Assembly: GCF_950295315.1 (NCBI RefSeq)
Contig: NC_080177.1
Location: forward strand, 79,225,089 to 79,289,088
Origin: Erinaceus europaeus
Taxonomy: Eukaryota > Chordata > Mammalia > Eulipotyphla > Erinaceidae
Direction: 5' to 3'
Length of the DNA: 64,000 nt
Below, one piece after another: positions 31,200 through 42,696 of this stretch. Under the pieces are notes generated by a model. It worked only from the letters and a program-made list of their open reading frames with translations, was not told the DNA's origin and searched no databases. The position numbers and the translations under genes were made by a program. Every line of letters starts with the position of its first letter. The first letter of the stretch is position 1.

Positions 31200-31765
31200 G
31201 AAAACACAATTCCTTATCCTATCAAAGTGATTTCATCCTAAGCACAAATGACAACCTTTACTTATGTAAGGAGTGAACCACACAGGTTAACAGAAGAAAT
31301 AAACAGCAGTGGAATTCTCTAGAGATACATTAGGAGAAACCATTAGCCTTCGGTCTCAAGGGTACGAATAAAGTGAATCAGTCTAACAGCCTTTGAATTT
31401 ATTACGCCATGACCGTGCAGCATGAATTCTCCAGTCTCTCCTTCGTAATACAGTGAGTAATCAGAAGGCAATGTTTCCTTTCCTTTCCACACAACAACTG
31501 TGCGTTTGGCCTGGGTTCTAAATCACCAGGTTCTTAATGCAATTTCTGAAACTCAGCCAATACACAGACTTTTCCCCCAACTAAAAATAAGCATGGAGAA
31601 AACAGAATCAAATCTTAACTGTCCTATCTAACTACTCAAAATGGGGGAGACGAGACTTTTTTTTAAAGACACTGGATAAACACACAAAGACCTAACTACC
31701 CCGCCATACATGCTCCCCTGTCACTGACAGTGTTGTCATCAGGACTCAGATGCATCCGAAGAAAA
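31200..31765. other. Non-repetitive sequence, no gene seen
   Basis: AT-rich single-copy-like DNA. Confidence 0.45.
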
Positions 31766-31768
31766 AGT

Positions 31769-31915
31769 CTGGGAAGTGATGCAGGGAATAAAATGCTGGA
31801 GTCTTCAACATGGGGCTCTGAGTTCAGTCCCTGGCATCGCATGTGCCAGAGTAATGCTCTCCTTCTCCCTCTCTCTCTTTCAAATGAATAAATCTAAAAC
31901 AAACAAATAAAAACG
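31769..31915 (+). mobile_element. SINE-C, diverged
   Basis: GTCTGGGAAGTGATGCAGGG, B box GAGTTCAGTCCCTGGC and TGTGCCAGAGTAATG. Confidence 0.85.
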
Positions 31916-31935
31916 ATTAAATATAAGAATTTGAG

Positions 31936-32290
31936 GGTGTCGGACTGTGGCGCAGCGGGTTAAGCGCATGTGGCGCAAAGCGCAAGGACCGGAGTAAGGA
32001 TCCCAGTTAGGATCCCAGTTGGAGCCCCCGGCTCCCCACCTGCAGGGGAGTCGCTTCACGGGCGGTGAAGCGGGTCTGCAGGTGTCTTTCTCTCCCCCTC
32101 TCTGTCTTCCCCTCCTCTTTCCATTTTCTCTCTGTCCTATCCAACAACAACAACATCAACGATGGTGATAATAATAACCACAACGAGGCTACAACAACAA
32201 GGGCAACAAAAAGGGGGAAAAAATGGCCTCCAGGAGCTGTGCATGGTGCAGGCACGGAGCCCAGCAATAACCCTGGAGGAAAAAAAGAAA
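31936..32290 (+). mobile_element. SINE-A with 3' module and a small internal duplication
   Basis: Head GTGGCGCAGCGGGTTAAGC. The word AGGATCCCAGTT is duplicated just before a damaged B box. AAGAATTTG occurs on both flanks. Confidence 0.93.
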
Positions 32291-32295
32291 AAAGA

Positions 32296-32730
32296 ATTTG
32301 TGCATGACAAGATGTTCAGTGACTTCAGTATCTATGGTTTCAGATGTCCTGATACGATTTTTAACCAATCCCATGGTGTCTTCCGACACCAGTTTAGTTT
32401 ACAGGAAGTCAGAGAGTCTTGTAGGGTAACTTAACCAGCCTCTAGTACTCAGATTATTTCATCAAACACTATCCAAGGTGTTGCAGTGAAGGTAATCTGT
32501 AGATCTGATTTACAGCAACAATCAGTTTGCTGATAAAGGATTATCCTGCACAAGGTGGTGGCCTCCTCAGTCAACGGAAGGGTTCCACTTCAAAGACGGG
32601 TGTTTCTCATTCCTAAAGGAATTCAGCCTCAAGCCTTCAGCTTCTGCTTCTGCCCACATTTTGAGTCTTCCAAACTTGCCCTACCAATTTTATACTTCCC
32701 AGCCCCTATAATTGTGTGAACCAAAAATCA
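32296..32730. other. Non-repetitive sequence, no gene seen
   Basis: No repeat or exon recognised. Confidence 0.45.
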
Positions 32731-32940
32731 GGGCCAGGCGGTGGCTCACCTGGTTAAACACACGCATTACTGTGCTCAGGGACCCAGGTTCAAGCCCCTG
32801 GTCCCCACCTGCAGAAGGAAAGCTTCACCAGTGGTGAAGCAGGGCTGTGGGTGTGTCTCTGTCTCTTTCCCATCCTATCTGCCTTCTCCTCTCAACTTCT
32901 CTCTGTCTCTATCCGATATTAAGTAAATAAAAAATATTTT
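32731..32940 (+). mobile_element. SINE-B
   Basis: GGCCAGGCGGTGGCTCACCTGG, B box AGGTTCAAGCCCC and a full body with an AAGTAAATAAAAAATATTTT tail. Confidence 0.93.
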
Positions 32941-33035
32941 AAATGTGTATATTTGTAAATGTATGTTTTTCTTTTTTAAAAAATCACTGTGTGCTCACTG
33001 GCAGAGGGAGATAGCAATTCCTACTGGTTTGATTA

Positions 33036-33317
33036 TTTTTTTATTTTATTTATTCCCTTTTGTTGCCCCTGTTTTTCTGTTGTTGTTGTAGCTATTGTTA
33101 TTGTTGTCATCGTTGTTGGATAGGACAGAGAGAAATGGAGAGAGGAGGGGAAGACAGAGAGGGAGAGAGAAAGACAGACACCTGCAGACCTGCTTCACCA
33201 CCTGTGAAGCGACTCCCCTGCAGGTGGGGAGCCGGGGGCTCGAACCGGGATCCTTGCACCGGTCCTTGTGTTTTGCGCCACCTGCGCTTAACCCGCTGTG
33301 CTACCTCCCGACTCCCA
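33036..33317 (-). mobile_element. SINE-A, short 3' end, minus strand
   Basis: It begins TTTTATTTATTCCCTTTTGTTGCC, so it lacks the 3' module. The inverted B box GGGGGCTCGAACC is intact. Confidence 0.93.
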
Positions 33318-34009
33318 GTTTATTTTTTATAGAATCCAGGATGATACACTTAGTAGGCAGAATGGAGGGCCCCACTATGAGTTTTGAACATCTGAAGCCC
33401 TGCATGGAAAGGAACACCTTAATTCCATCCATTTGGGAAAGCAAAACAAACTAACAAAAACACCATGAGTATCGTTAGTTCCAGGTCAAAGTCATGAGAA
33501 ATGCATGCATCGATCGCTGGGACTGCAGAAGCTGGACAACATGCCAAACAACTTATAAACTATAATTTACCGGGACTCCAGATGCAAATAGCCTTACTGG
33601 ACATGGCTTCTCTAAACTGGGTCCTGCAGTAACCACCCGCTTAGACACTGCAATGCTGAATCAACTCCCTTCTTCTATCATTTAGTACAAATAATTCTAC
33701 AACAGAAGGGGTTTAGCAACCGGCACCCTCAAAACTTCACTGTTTGGCAGCTCCCATGTGGGAGATGACTCGGGCAGTGCTGGACACTAGAAGTGGTGAC
33801 CAGGGTGCAGAGAAGAAAGCCGGAATAGTGGGAGAAGAGCCAGGCCTGAGCAAACTAAGGTTATGCGGTCAAAGGACAGTGAGCAACGGGAGAACCACGG
33901 AGGTTCAGAAGCGATGAGACAGGATGGTTCTCTGAAGCTGGAGTGACACAGACCTCAGTGTGGAGTGGAGCTTTTCCCCCACAGGAGCCTCAAGCGTGCA
34001 TGGCTCTGC
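33318..34009. other. Non-repetitive sequence, no gene seen
   Basis: Single-copy-like DNA up to the minisatellite. Confidence 0.45.
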
Positions 34010-34040
34010 TGTCCTTTTAATTTCAGAAAGAGACAGAGAT

Positions 34041-34081
<41 letters not shown>

Positions 34082-34198
34082 TGTGCACAGCTCAGCACAC
34101 TCCATGATTGATGGAGCTACCCCTGGTATCGTGTGTGTGTGTGCGTGTGCGTGTGGACAGCTCAGCACACTCCACGATTGATGGAGCTACCCCTGGTA

Positions 34199-34252
<54 letters not shown>

Positions 34253-34294
34253 ACAGCTCAGCACACTCCAAGATTGATGGAGCTACCCCTGGTA

Positions 34295-34342
<48 letters not shown>

Positions 34343-34461
34343 AGCTCAGCACACTCCAAGATTGATGGAGCTACCCCTGGTATTGTGTGTGTGTGTGTGT
34401 GTGTATGTGTGTGTGTGTGTACAGCTCAGCACACTCCAAGATTGATGGAGCTACCCCTGGT

Positions 34462-34502
<41 letters not shown>

Positions 34503-34810
34503 AGCTCAGCACACTCCACGATTGATGGAGCTACCCCTGGTATCGTGTGCGTGTGTAGACACCAGAGCACACTCCACTGTTGATGGAGCTACCCCTGGTA
34601 TCGTGTGTGTCTCTGTGTGTGTGCGTGTGCGTGTGTGGACAGCTCAGCACACTCCACAATTGATGGAGCTACCCCTGGTATCGTGTGCGTGTGTAGACAC
34701 CAGAGCACACTCCACTGTTGATGGAGCTTCCCCTGGCATCACGTATGGAGGTCACACATTGTGTAGCTCTGAGAGCTGGAACCCAGGTCCTCATGCCTGA
34801 TAAACTGAGC
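34010..34810 (-). mobile_element. SINE-D relic hosting the minisatellite
   Basis: TTTCAGAAAGAGACAGAGATG at the left and GAACCCAGGTCCTCATGCC with CTGAGCTGTCTT at the right are the two ends of a minus-strand SINE-D-like element. Its middle has been replaced by tandem copies of its own sequence plus GT runs. Confidence 0.6.
34036..34740. repeat. Compound minisatellite, nine units with GT-run spacers
   Basis: Units start at about 34087, 34157, 34253, 34341, 34421, 34501, 34557, 34639 and 34695. Each has ACAGCTCAGCACACTCCA (or AGACACCAGAGCACACTCCA), GATTGATGGAGCTACCCCTGG and a GT run of different length. Unit length varies from 56 to 96 bases. The CTCCA..TGGAG pair can form a small hairpin. Confidence 0.96.
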
Positions 34811-34914
34811 TGTCTTAATCTTCATCTGAACTATCAAACAGCCCTGGCTTTTTCAATTCTCTTGCTACTTAAAAGCACTTATCTCTTTTTTAATATATTC
34901 TCTTTTAAATCATA

Positions 34915-35098
34915 TTTTTATCGGTTGACTACTGAATAGAGACCAAGACAAACCGAGAGGATAGAAGGAAGAAAAAAGACAAAGAGACACCTGTAGCCCT
35001 AGCCCCCACTGGGAAGCTCCTCTTCTGCGGGTGGGCTTCGCCCCGTCTGTGCACGCTGGAATGTGTGTTCTTAACCGGTGCCCCACCGCTAGGCCACC
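34915..35098 (-). mobile_element. SINE-B, minus strand, diverged
   Basis: TTTTTATCGGTTGACTACTG with AATAGAGACC, a purine body, GCGGGTGGGC and CACCGCTAGGCCACC. Confidence 0.75.
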
Positions 35099-35764
35099 TA
35101 TTATGTCTAGAAAAGATACTACATAAAACTGTCACAACAATAACTTTCACTTGGACTTAAAATTCCCATTTTTGTTCATTTTAATCCTGCTGCAGTCAAG
35201 ATGCAGCGAGTAACTGCTGGTCTCTGAGTACCGTACCACAGTTTGAAAAGCCACAGCTGTTCTCCCTGCGTAACTTACAAACGAACTGAAGGCATCTGAC
35301 AGCTGAGGGCTTGTTAAATTCAATAAAAAGACGTCTACCTCTGCATCCTCACTGACTACTTTCTCATGGGGCTATTTGTAATCCTACAATCAGAAGAGCG
35401 TAGTGGGAGAGTAAAAGCTTGTCACTACTTATCTCATGGTATGAAATCATCAAAGCCCAGGCATTCTAGGTTGGCAAATGCCTGATTCTACATCTAAATG
35501 CCCTTCGTGGTCCTGAGACAGTAAGAATTGATTCGTGCTGATAAATAAATGCGAAACCTACACCACACAATATGCACAATACGTGTTTAGAGCTCTCCAC
35601 ATAGCTGTAGTCGTTTCACAGCACAGGAAAAGTAGCTTTTCTTAAAGGGTGGGTTGATTTATTTCCTGACAAGAGTGAGGCCAGAGCACTGCTTGGTCAC
35701 GTGCATTGCTGAGAGCTGAGTCACCTATCTGGCCACCTGCAGAAAGGCAACTGAGATAGCATGC
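35099..35764. other. Mostly non-repetitive, no gene seen
   Basis: A weak SINE-D-like minus-strand relic (CCAGAGCACTGCTTGGTC) lies near 35685. Confidence 0.4.
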
Positions 35765-35900
35765 TTTCATTAATCAGAGGGACAGGAGGAGAGAGAAAGA
35801 ACCAGACATCACTCTGGTACATGTGCTGCCAGGGATGGCACTCAGGACCTCATGCTTGAGAGTCCAACACTTCATCCATTGTGCCACCTCCCAGACCAAG
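35765..35900 (-). mobile_element. SINE-C, minus strand
   Basis: AACCAGACATCACTCTGGTAC, an inverted B box (GGATGGCACTC, degraded) and TTGTGCCACCTCCCAGACC. Confidence 0.93.
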
Positions 35901-35904
35901 GAAT

Positions 35905-36112
35905 ATAAAATATTTTTAATATTTTACTTAATTTTGGATGGAGACAGACAGAAACTGAGAATAGGGAGATGAGAAGGAGAGGGAGAGGGTGCGGGAAAGA
36001 GAAAGAGAGAGAGAGACACCTGCTGCCCTGTTTCCCCCCACACACACCTTGCAAGTGGGGGCTTGGCACCCAGGTCCTTGTGTAATGTAATGTGTGCGTT
36101 CAACTGGGTACA
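35905..36112 (-). mobile_element. SINE-B, minus strand
   Basis: GGATGGAGACAGACAGAAAC, a purine body and a diverged head. The B box is lost. Confidence 0.82.
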
Positions 36113-36251
36113 CCAATATATCAATATAAAATGCACATCAATATAAAATACTTAAAATTTAAAGTCTTTAGAAGAAAATGACTTTGCATCAAGCAGAAAT
36201 CAGAGGCAAGTATATTTGTATCAGAAATGCTACTTTTTTCTCTTTTTTTGG

Positions 36252-36573
36252 TGCCTCCAGGGTTATTGCTGGGGCTCCAAATCCACTGCTCCTGGAGGCT
36301 ATTTTTCCCTTTTGTTTGCCCTTGTTGTTTATTGTTACTGTTATTATTGTTGTTGTCATTGCTATCATTGTTGTTGGATAGGACAAAGAGAAATGAAAGA
36401 AAGGAGGGGTTAGACAGAGAGCGGGAGAGAAGACAGACACCTGTAGACCTGCTTCACCGCCTGTGAAGGGACTCCCGTGCAGGAGGGGAGCCGGGGGCTT
36501 GAACTGGGATCCTTGTGACGTCCTTGTGTTTTACGCCATGTGCGCTTAACCTGCTGCACTACTGCCCGGCCCC
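36252..36573 (-). mobile_element. SINE-A, minus strand
   Basis: Its 3' module is internally shortened but keeps GCCTCCAGGG and CTCCTGGAGGC. The inverted B box is GGGGGCTTGAAC. Confidence 0.92.
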
Positions 36574-36806
36574 CCGTGTTTGAGGAGCTTTATGAGAGCA
36601 CAAGGCTGGCAGATTCATGCTACTACCTAGAAACACATCAGTGCAGAGTTAAACTTGCATTACTTCATGTATTCCCTCTGGACCATCAGGATCACCAGTA
36701 ATAGATCTCATTAGCACCTTACTCGAGTTTGCCACCGCATTACAAAACAGAGAGACTTTCATATTTAATTAAACCACCAATTTCTTTTTAAAAAAACTTG
36801 ACATTT

Positions 36807-37153
36807 GGGGGTCGGGCGGTAGCGCAGCGGGTTAAGGGCACGTGGCACAAAGTGCAAGGACAGGAGTAAGAATCCCGGTTCAAGGCCCCGGCTCCCCACC
36901 TGCAGGGGAGTCACTTCACAGGTGGTGAAGCAGGGCTGCAGGTGTCTGTCTTTCTCTCCCCCCTCTGTCTTCCCCTCCTCTCTCCATTTCTCTCTGTCCT
37001 ATCCAACAACGAAAGACATCAACAATAATGACCACAACAAGGCTACAACAACAAGGGCAACAAAAAACAAAAGGGGAGGAAATGGCCTCCAGGAGTAGTG
37101 ATTCATGGTGCAGGCACTGAGCCCCAGCAACAACCCTGGAGGGCAAAAAAAAA
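36807..37153 (+). mobile_element. SINE-A with 3' module
   Basis: TSD AAAAAACTTGACATTT (36791-36806 and 37154-37169) is perfect. The A box is intact and the B box is changed to GGTTCAAGGCC. Confidence 0.95.
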
Positions 37154-37169
37154 AAAAAACTTGACATTT

Positions 37170-37257
37170 TTTATTAACTTTATTTATTGGATAGAGACAG
37201 ACAGAAATCAAGAGGGGATGGGGGGGACACAGAGGGAGAGAGACAGAGAGACCCCCT
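37170..37257 (-). mobile_element. SINE-B 3' fragment, minus strand
   Basis: Only the tail and purine body are present (TTTATTTATTGGATAGAGAC). The head is missing. Confidence 0.75.
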
Positions 37258-37324
37258 GTAATCTTAGGATTTTTTAAAACCGTAATTAATTCACAAATCA
37301 AATCAAATAAATTTCTTTAAAAAG

Positions 37325-38260
37325 TTAAGACTGGAAAACATATACCATAAACAAAAAAATGTACAGTGAAAGAGTTGGAACAGTGAGACTACTAATAGGC
37401 AAAATGGTCATCAAGATGAAATTATCCGTGGGGAAGGAGAGTTTAAAACTGTGAAGGAGTCGAGGAATCGTGTGGAAATGCAATGATTTCAAATGTATGT
37501 GTACTCTGACAACAGAGCCTAGAAGCACAAAAGGACCAACTCAGAGGAGAGACAGCTCAAAAGTCTGTCAACAATGGCTGATTGTTAGAACTACAAAACA
37601 AAGTAAGACAAATACAGACCCTGATGGCACTATGATCTGAATCATCCAACAAGACTGGAGTTCATGTTCTTTTTTGTTTGAACAGAAAAGGCGTAAGGAG
37701 TGAAAGAGACCACAACACCAAAGCTTCCTTCCGTGAGGTGGGGGCTGGGCTCAATCCTGGGTTCCACGGAACACCTATTCTTTCCAAGATTCAGGACGAT
37801 CTGCAACGTCACAGAACAAATCTCAATAAATCTAAATAACTAAAATAATGAAAAAATATGTGCTTGGAGCCCCAAAGATAAATCAACTGCCAAAAGAAAT
37901 TTAGAAGTTCTCGAAATAATTGAAAATTTAGCAATACATTCTTTTAAAAGTACATTTTATTTTATCATTATTATTATTTTTAATGAGAAAGATACAGAGA
38001 GAGAGACAGACAGACCAGAGCACTGCTCAGCTCTGGTTCATAGTGGTACAGGGGTGCTGAACCTGGGACTTTGGAGCCTCAGGTTATGTTAAGTCTTTTT
38101 TTTTTTTTTTTTGCATCACCACTTATGCTATCTCCTCAGCCCTAAATAATAAAATTCTAAGTAACACCTGGACCCAGGGGAGAAGAAAAAATTTAATACA
38201 AAACTGCAAGCAAAATTAGGAACTATTTTGAACTGAATAAAAACAAACAAAAGAACTAAA
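37325..38260 (+). mobile_element. Ancient L1 ORF2 remnant, interrupted by SINEs
   Basis: Words such as GATTGTTAGAACTACAAAAC, ACAGAACAAATCTCAATAAA, GAAATTTAGAAGTTCTCG and TATTTTGAACTGAATAAAAA occur in the order found in old mammalian L1 ORF2 between the endonuclease and reverse-transcriptase parts. The reading frame is destroyed. A minus-strand SINE scrap (about 37700-37770) and a SINE-D (37975-38143) interrupt it. Confidence 0.5.
37975..38143 (-). mobile_element. SINE-D, minus strand
   Basis: GACCAGAGCACTGCTCAGC, inverted B box GCTGAACCTGGGAC, a T-run and ATGCTATCTCCTCAGCCC. Confidence 0.92.
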
Positions 38261-38274
38261 ACATATTTATCAAG

Positions 38275-38430
38275 ATATCAGCTCTGGCTTATGATGGTGC
38301 TGATTAAAAGTGGGACTTTGTGGAACTCCAGCAGACATTGGTTAGTGTAGTACTTCCAGGAAACTGGGACTCTGGAACCTCAGACATTTGAGAGTCTCTC
38401 TGCATAACCATTACACTGTCTGCCCCTGCA
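38275..38430 (-). mobile_element. SINE-D, minus strand, diverged
   Basis: TCAGCTCTGGCTTATGATGG, AGAGTCTCTCTGCATAACC and ATTACACTGTCTGCCCC. Confidence 0.75.
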
Positions 38431-40225
38431 GCAAGGCTTTCTTCCTAGCTTTAAAAAGGTAAGACAGCTTTTGGGAAGGGACCAAGGCACCCAGGTGGGG
38501 ACACTCTCTGCCCTGACAGCAGTGTTTGAGAAATAGCAGCTACCAGCCCCTACTGGGAATTCCTCGTCTTAGAAGCCTACAAACTTAGAAGCTACAAACT
38601 GCTTAAGGTTTCTGGGGGAGGCGAGGCCAGGCGGGCCAGGATCTAGGGACATGAGGTTGCTTCACTAGTTCAAAAACCTTATATTTCAGCATAATCTTTT
38701 TTTATTTTTTTGTGGTAGTATAAGGGTCAACTAGATGGTTTATAACTGTCTCTATCCAATAAGTAAGAAAACAAAGATTAAAAAAAAAATAGAGAAAGTG
38801 TTAAGGTATTATCTTGTTTCAAGCAAAACTTGAAGCAAAAACTCAAATACATCATTGCAATCTCAGTATATTGGCTTCTCTGAAAATTACAATTAGTAAT
38901 ATCCTTCTCCCCAGTCTCAACCAGGCAATGTTTCTGTAAACCTTAGATGAAGGTGTGATACGTGAGACATGAAAGAATTATTCCGTATTTCAATGACCCC
39001 CGGTGCCTGTGTTTACTATAAATAGGAGGTTTACATCAATTGGTGAAATGACATCTAGCCCCAGGTGCTCCTAAAAATTTTATCTTTCTCAGCATTGGGA
39101 TTAGTAAAGTTGACCCTATCTCCTGAAGAAAGTATCAAACTCATCTAAATAAAACTGAAGAATGTATCATACACCCGCCGTACGACCATAAAATCTACCT
39201 GCTAAGACTCTCCTTGCATGTTCTCTAGCCAAATTGTTAAAACATCAACAAAACAGCCTACACAAATCATTCTAGTCTATGAAGAAGAGCCTCTCGCATC
39301 TTCTCAAGAATTCACATGGACTGAGAAATTAGATTAACGGCATAAAGACACGCCCACTTACCCCCCACCCCGCCTGCCAAGTTACAGGAACATTGGTGTC
39401 ATGTCACCTATCGCACACTGCCTTTCAATCAAAAACAGAGCTGTGCATGACCAGGCAGGTCCCAAGGAGTCTCCAAGGCCCCCATGTACCAAAGGTCGGC
39501 TTTCTAAAGGCAGCTTCTATTTTTAAACTAATATACGTTGGCTTCTAAATTTGACCTGCGTTTAAATTATCATCTGGTGAGGAATGTCCAGCTGGGCTCT
39601 TCTGCAGTTGAACTTGCTGGAGGGAAGTCAAAACAAAGTTCATTTTATACATGATGGACAAAGCTTTCTCTCAGCCACCGACACCCTCAAAGAAGAGAGC
39701 AGCAGCAGCTGTGAAGACAGAGCCCTCCTGCAGCTGAGAGTCTTCCCATAACTAATAAAAGCCGGCCATTCTTCACATTTAGACCGTCTGGGGAAACCAA
39801 TTTCCGATTGCTCTGCACAAGGGAATGAAGTAATAGGTCATATTTACAATGAGGCCCAGTAAACATAAAAATCATCCCCAAGATGAAGCCAACAAAAACG
39901 GGATTTTTTTTCCCCCAAGCTTCCTCAACACTGCACTACTCTTCAGAAAGGCCAAGTGTGCGTTGGTGGTACACTGGTGAGCATAGCTGCCCTCCAGAAA
40001 GGCCAAACTCACAGAGCCGTACTGATCGCAAGAGTCTCAGTAACAATGAAGACAGAGTTTTCTTCTGAATGGTACGCTGAGAAACTTGAAGACAAAAAAA
40101 CAAGAAACACTATGACCCTCCTATTTGATGATAGCATGGATGATAAATTTGGTGATACCCCTGAAATTTTGAGGAGACTCCCAATCACTCATGACTCACA
40201 CTGTTAAAAAATTTAAATTAATTTA
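38431..40225. other. Longest SINE-free stretch, possible conserved non-coding DNA
   Basis: About 1.8 kb without any young SINE in a window averaging roughly one SINE per 0.7 kb. No exon is supported; the frames at 39687-39881 (minus) and 39956-40207 (plus) lack splice borders. It could hold regulatory DNA, but only an alignment could show that. Confidence 0.4.
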
Positions 40226-40228
40226 AAA

Positions 40229-40462
40229 GCCTGTACTTCAGGGCCAGGTGGTGGGCGCATCTGATTAAGCACACACATTACAGGACACAAGGACCCAAGT
40301 TCGAGTCCCTGACCCCCACCCACATGGGTAAAGCTTCACAAGTGGTGAGGCAGGGCTGCAAGTGTCTCTCTGTCTCTCTCCCTCTCTATCTCCCGCTCCC
40401 CTCTCAATTTTCTCTGTCTCTATCCAATAATAAATAAAAATTAAGTAATTAATTAAAACCCT
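40229..40462 (+). mobile_element. SINE-B, first of an adjacent pair
   Basis: GGGCCAGGTGGTGGGCGC, B box AAGTTCGAGTCCC and a full body. AAAGCCTGTACTTCA before it and AAACCCTGCACTTCA after it form its TSD. Confidence 0.93.
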
Positions 40463-40467
40463 GCACT

Positions 40468-40680
40468 TCAGGGCCAGGTGGTGGCACGCCTGATTAAGTG
40501 CACATATTACAATGTGCAAGGACGCAGGTTCAAGCCTCTGATCCCCACCGGCCAGGAGAAAGCTTTAGAAGCGGTGAAGCAGTGCTGAGGTGTCTCTCTT
40601 TCTCTCTCCCTCTTTATCTCCTTCTACCCTCTCGATTTCTGGCTGTCTCTATTAAATAAAGATAATACTTTTAAAAAATT
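40468..40680 (+). mobile_element. SINE-B, second of an adjacent pair
   Basis: It starts exactly after the second TSD copy of its neighbour, with B box AGGTTCAAGCCTC and tail AATAAAGATAATAC. Confidence 0.92.
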
Positions 40681-40689
40681 TTTGAACTC

Positions 40690-40880
40690 TATTGCAGGAA
40701 CAAAACAACAGCTGAGCTGGCTAGTGAGTGCACTGCTTTGCCCTGAGTACCACCAAGGTTCAAGTCTGAGCCTTGCTGCACTGAAGGAAGCTTTGGTGCA
40801 GTGGTTTCTTTCCTCTTTTCTCTGTCTCTATCTGAAAAAGTCATTCCAGAGCAGCGAAGATCCTGAAATGACCAAATAAT
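40690..40880 (+). mobile_element. SINE-E
   Basis: GAGCTGGCTAGTGAGTGCAC, B box AAGGTTCAAGTCTGAGC and GAAAAAGTCATTCCAGAGC. Confidence 0.65.
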
Positions 40881-40899
40881 AATAGTAAAACCTATTTTT

Positions 40900-41092
40900 A
40901 TATAAAGACTTTTAATTTAGTATTTATGTTGGGTAGAGACAGAGCAATTGAGAGGGAAGGGGGAGGTAGAGGGGAGTGAGACCTGCAGCCCTGTTCTAGC
41001 ACCTCTGAAACGTCCCCCCTGCAGGCAGGAGCCAGAGTCTTGAACCCTGGTCCTTGTACACTGTAATGTGTGCACTCAACCAGGTGTGCCAT
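40900..41092 (-). mobile_element. SINE-B, minus strand
   Basis: A GGGTAGAGACAGAGC start, CCCCCCTGCAGGCAGGAGCC and inverted B box GTCTTGAACCCTGG. Confidence 0.92.
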
Positions 41093-41820
41093 ATTGCAAG
41101 GGTACATTCCTCCACTTAGAAAATCATGCCCTATTAATTTTCGTAGCCACACTAAGGAAACCGCTGCTAGGACACAGATGAAAAAAGAAAGTGTCTGAGA
41201 AGATACCTGTAAATATAAAACTATATGAACCACAGAGCTGGGCAGGGAGAGCTGGATTTGAGCCCCCTGATGGCTTAAGAGCATGACAGCAGCACTGCAG
41301 GGGTCCCCGGATGGCAGAGAGGAGCTGTGACATCTACCCCTCTCCCCCGCCCCCTTCCCGTGTGTCTTCTTGGCTCCTGTCTGTAAAATTATAGAACAAA
41401 AAGACTGGCCCCGAGGAGGACAGTTAGCAATGGCCCACATGTCACAGAAAGAGCTGTAAGTTATATATTTATTTCTGCAAAATAACAGTAATTCGGTAAA
41501 AACCCACTTTAATAAATTATATTACCACTAACTAAAAATAAAAGTAAAACACCAGATGCGCCCATATGTTTACTTCACACACAAAATCTGCCTCTTGTCA
41601 TTAACCACAATTCTGGCCCAGCCCATCATCCTAAAGATAAACCAGCACTGTGATTCAGCAGAGAGAGCAAATTCAATTCAAATGTTTCATTTTGTACATA
41701 TCTGAAAGATCCATCTTTAAAAAAAAATGTATTGGTGATTAGTTGTGGGATGCAAAGTCTAAGGATTACAGCCTATAATTCCACACTGCACCCACCAAAG
41801 TCCTGTGTAAAATCAATCTG
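41093..41820. other. Non-repetitive sequence, no gene seen
   Basis: A 180-codon minus-strand frame is half SINE-B, and the remainder lacks exon signals. Confidence 0.45.
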
Positions 41821-41825
41821 CTTTT

Positions 41826-42150
41826 GGGGGTCGGGCAGTAGCGCAGTGGGTTAAGCGCACGTGGCACGAAGCATAAGGACCCGCATAAGGATCCCGGTTC
41901 GAGCCCCCAGCTCCCCACCTGCAGGGGAGTCGCCTCACAGGTGGTGAAGCAGGTCTGCAGGTGTCTGTCTTTCTCTCCCTCTGTCTTCCCCTCCGCTCTC
42001 CATTTCTCTCTGTCCTGTACAACAGCAACAGCAATGACAACAATAATAATAACAACAACAAGGGAAACAAATGGCCTCCAGGAGCAGTGGATTCACAGTA
42101 CAGGCACTGAGCCCCAGTGATAACCCTGGAGGCAAAAAAAAAAAAAAAAA
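41826..42150 (+). mobile_element. SINE-A with 3' module
   Basis: A box TAGCGCAGTGGG and B box GGTTCGAGCCC are intact, and the module is bounded by GCCTCCAGG and CCTGGAGGC. ATCTGCTTT recurs on both flanks. Confidence 0.95.
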
Positions 42151-42246
42151 TCTGCTTTCAAGATTAAAACAAAAAAAAAAAAACCCAAAGAACTTGAAAA
42201 ATAAATGTATAGAATCTGTACCAAAAGCCTTGATGTGGCCATACTG

Positions 42247-42298
42247 CATCCATCCATCCATCCATCCATCCATCCATCCATCCATCCATCCATCCTTC
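42247..42298. repeat. (CATC)n microsatellite
   Basis: About thirteen CATC units with one CTTC interruption near the end. Confidence 0.96.
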
Positions 42299-42299
42299 C

Positions 42300-42690
42300 A
42301 TTTATCCACTCATTCACAGAATCTACTGAACAATGTGGTTAAGGAAGCTTACTGTTTGTTGACTGTCATTCAACCTCCCCTAGTTCCTAACAGAACTCCC
42401 TACTTACTTAAGGGGGGAGATGTATTTATGGTATTTATTACTTACATACTTAATTCCCTTTTCTTTCTCTTCTTCTCTCCCTTCTCCTTCTTATTAATTT
42501 ATAATAAGCTGATCCGGCTTAAAGCCTTCCAGAGCCTGTGAGCAGCTGTGTGAGGCCACAGGACCCACAGTCCCCACAGTCCCCACCAACGAGAAAGAGG
42601 CAGATTAATGGATTTTGAGAAGAATAAGCAAGAAATGGTTACTAAGAGGAAAATGACTTTGCTCAGAATTCTACTCTTTTCCCTTCCTCC
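42300..42690. other. Non-repetitive sequence, no gene seen
   Basis: A CT-rich patch lies near 42460-42495. No exon supported. Confidence 0.45.
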
Positions 42691-42696
42691 TTCCCC

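Noticed and set aside
33060..33332. Recurring open frames of 60-120 codons with words such as [13 protein letters not shown] and LQTCFT
   Set aside because: They are the antisense translation of SINE-A bodies and recur at nearly every copy. They are not genes.
34108..34525. Open frames rich in Cys-Val over the GT runs
   Set aside because: Translation of (GT)n gives Cys-Val by default; no gene.
34087..34740. Regularly spaced repeats resembling a CRISPR array
   Set aside because: The spacers are GT runs and the setting is mammalian; it is a minisatellite.
39956..40207. Plus-strand 83-codon frame in the SINE-free island
   Set aside because: No acceptor, donor or polyadenylation context, and residue use is not distinctive.
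40898..41440. 180-codon minus-strand frame
   Set aside because: Part is SINE-B antisense, and the rest shows no exon borders.
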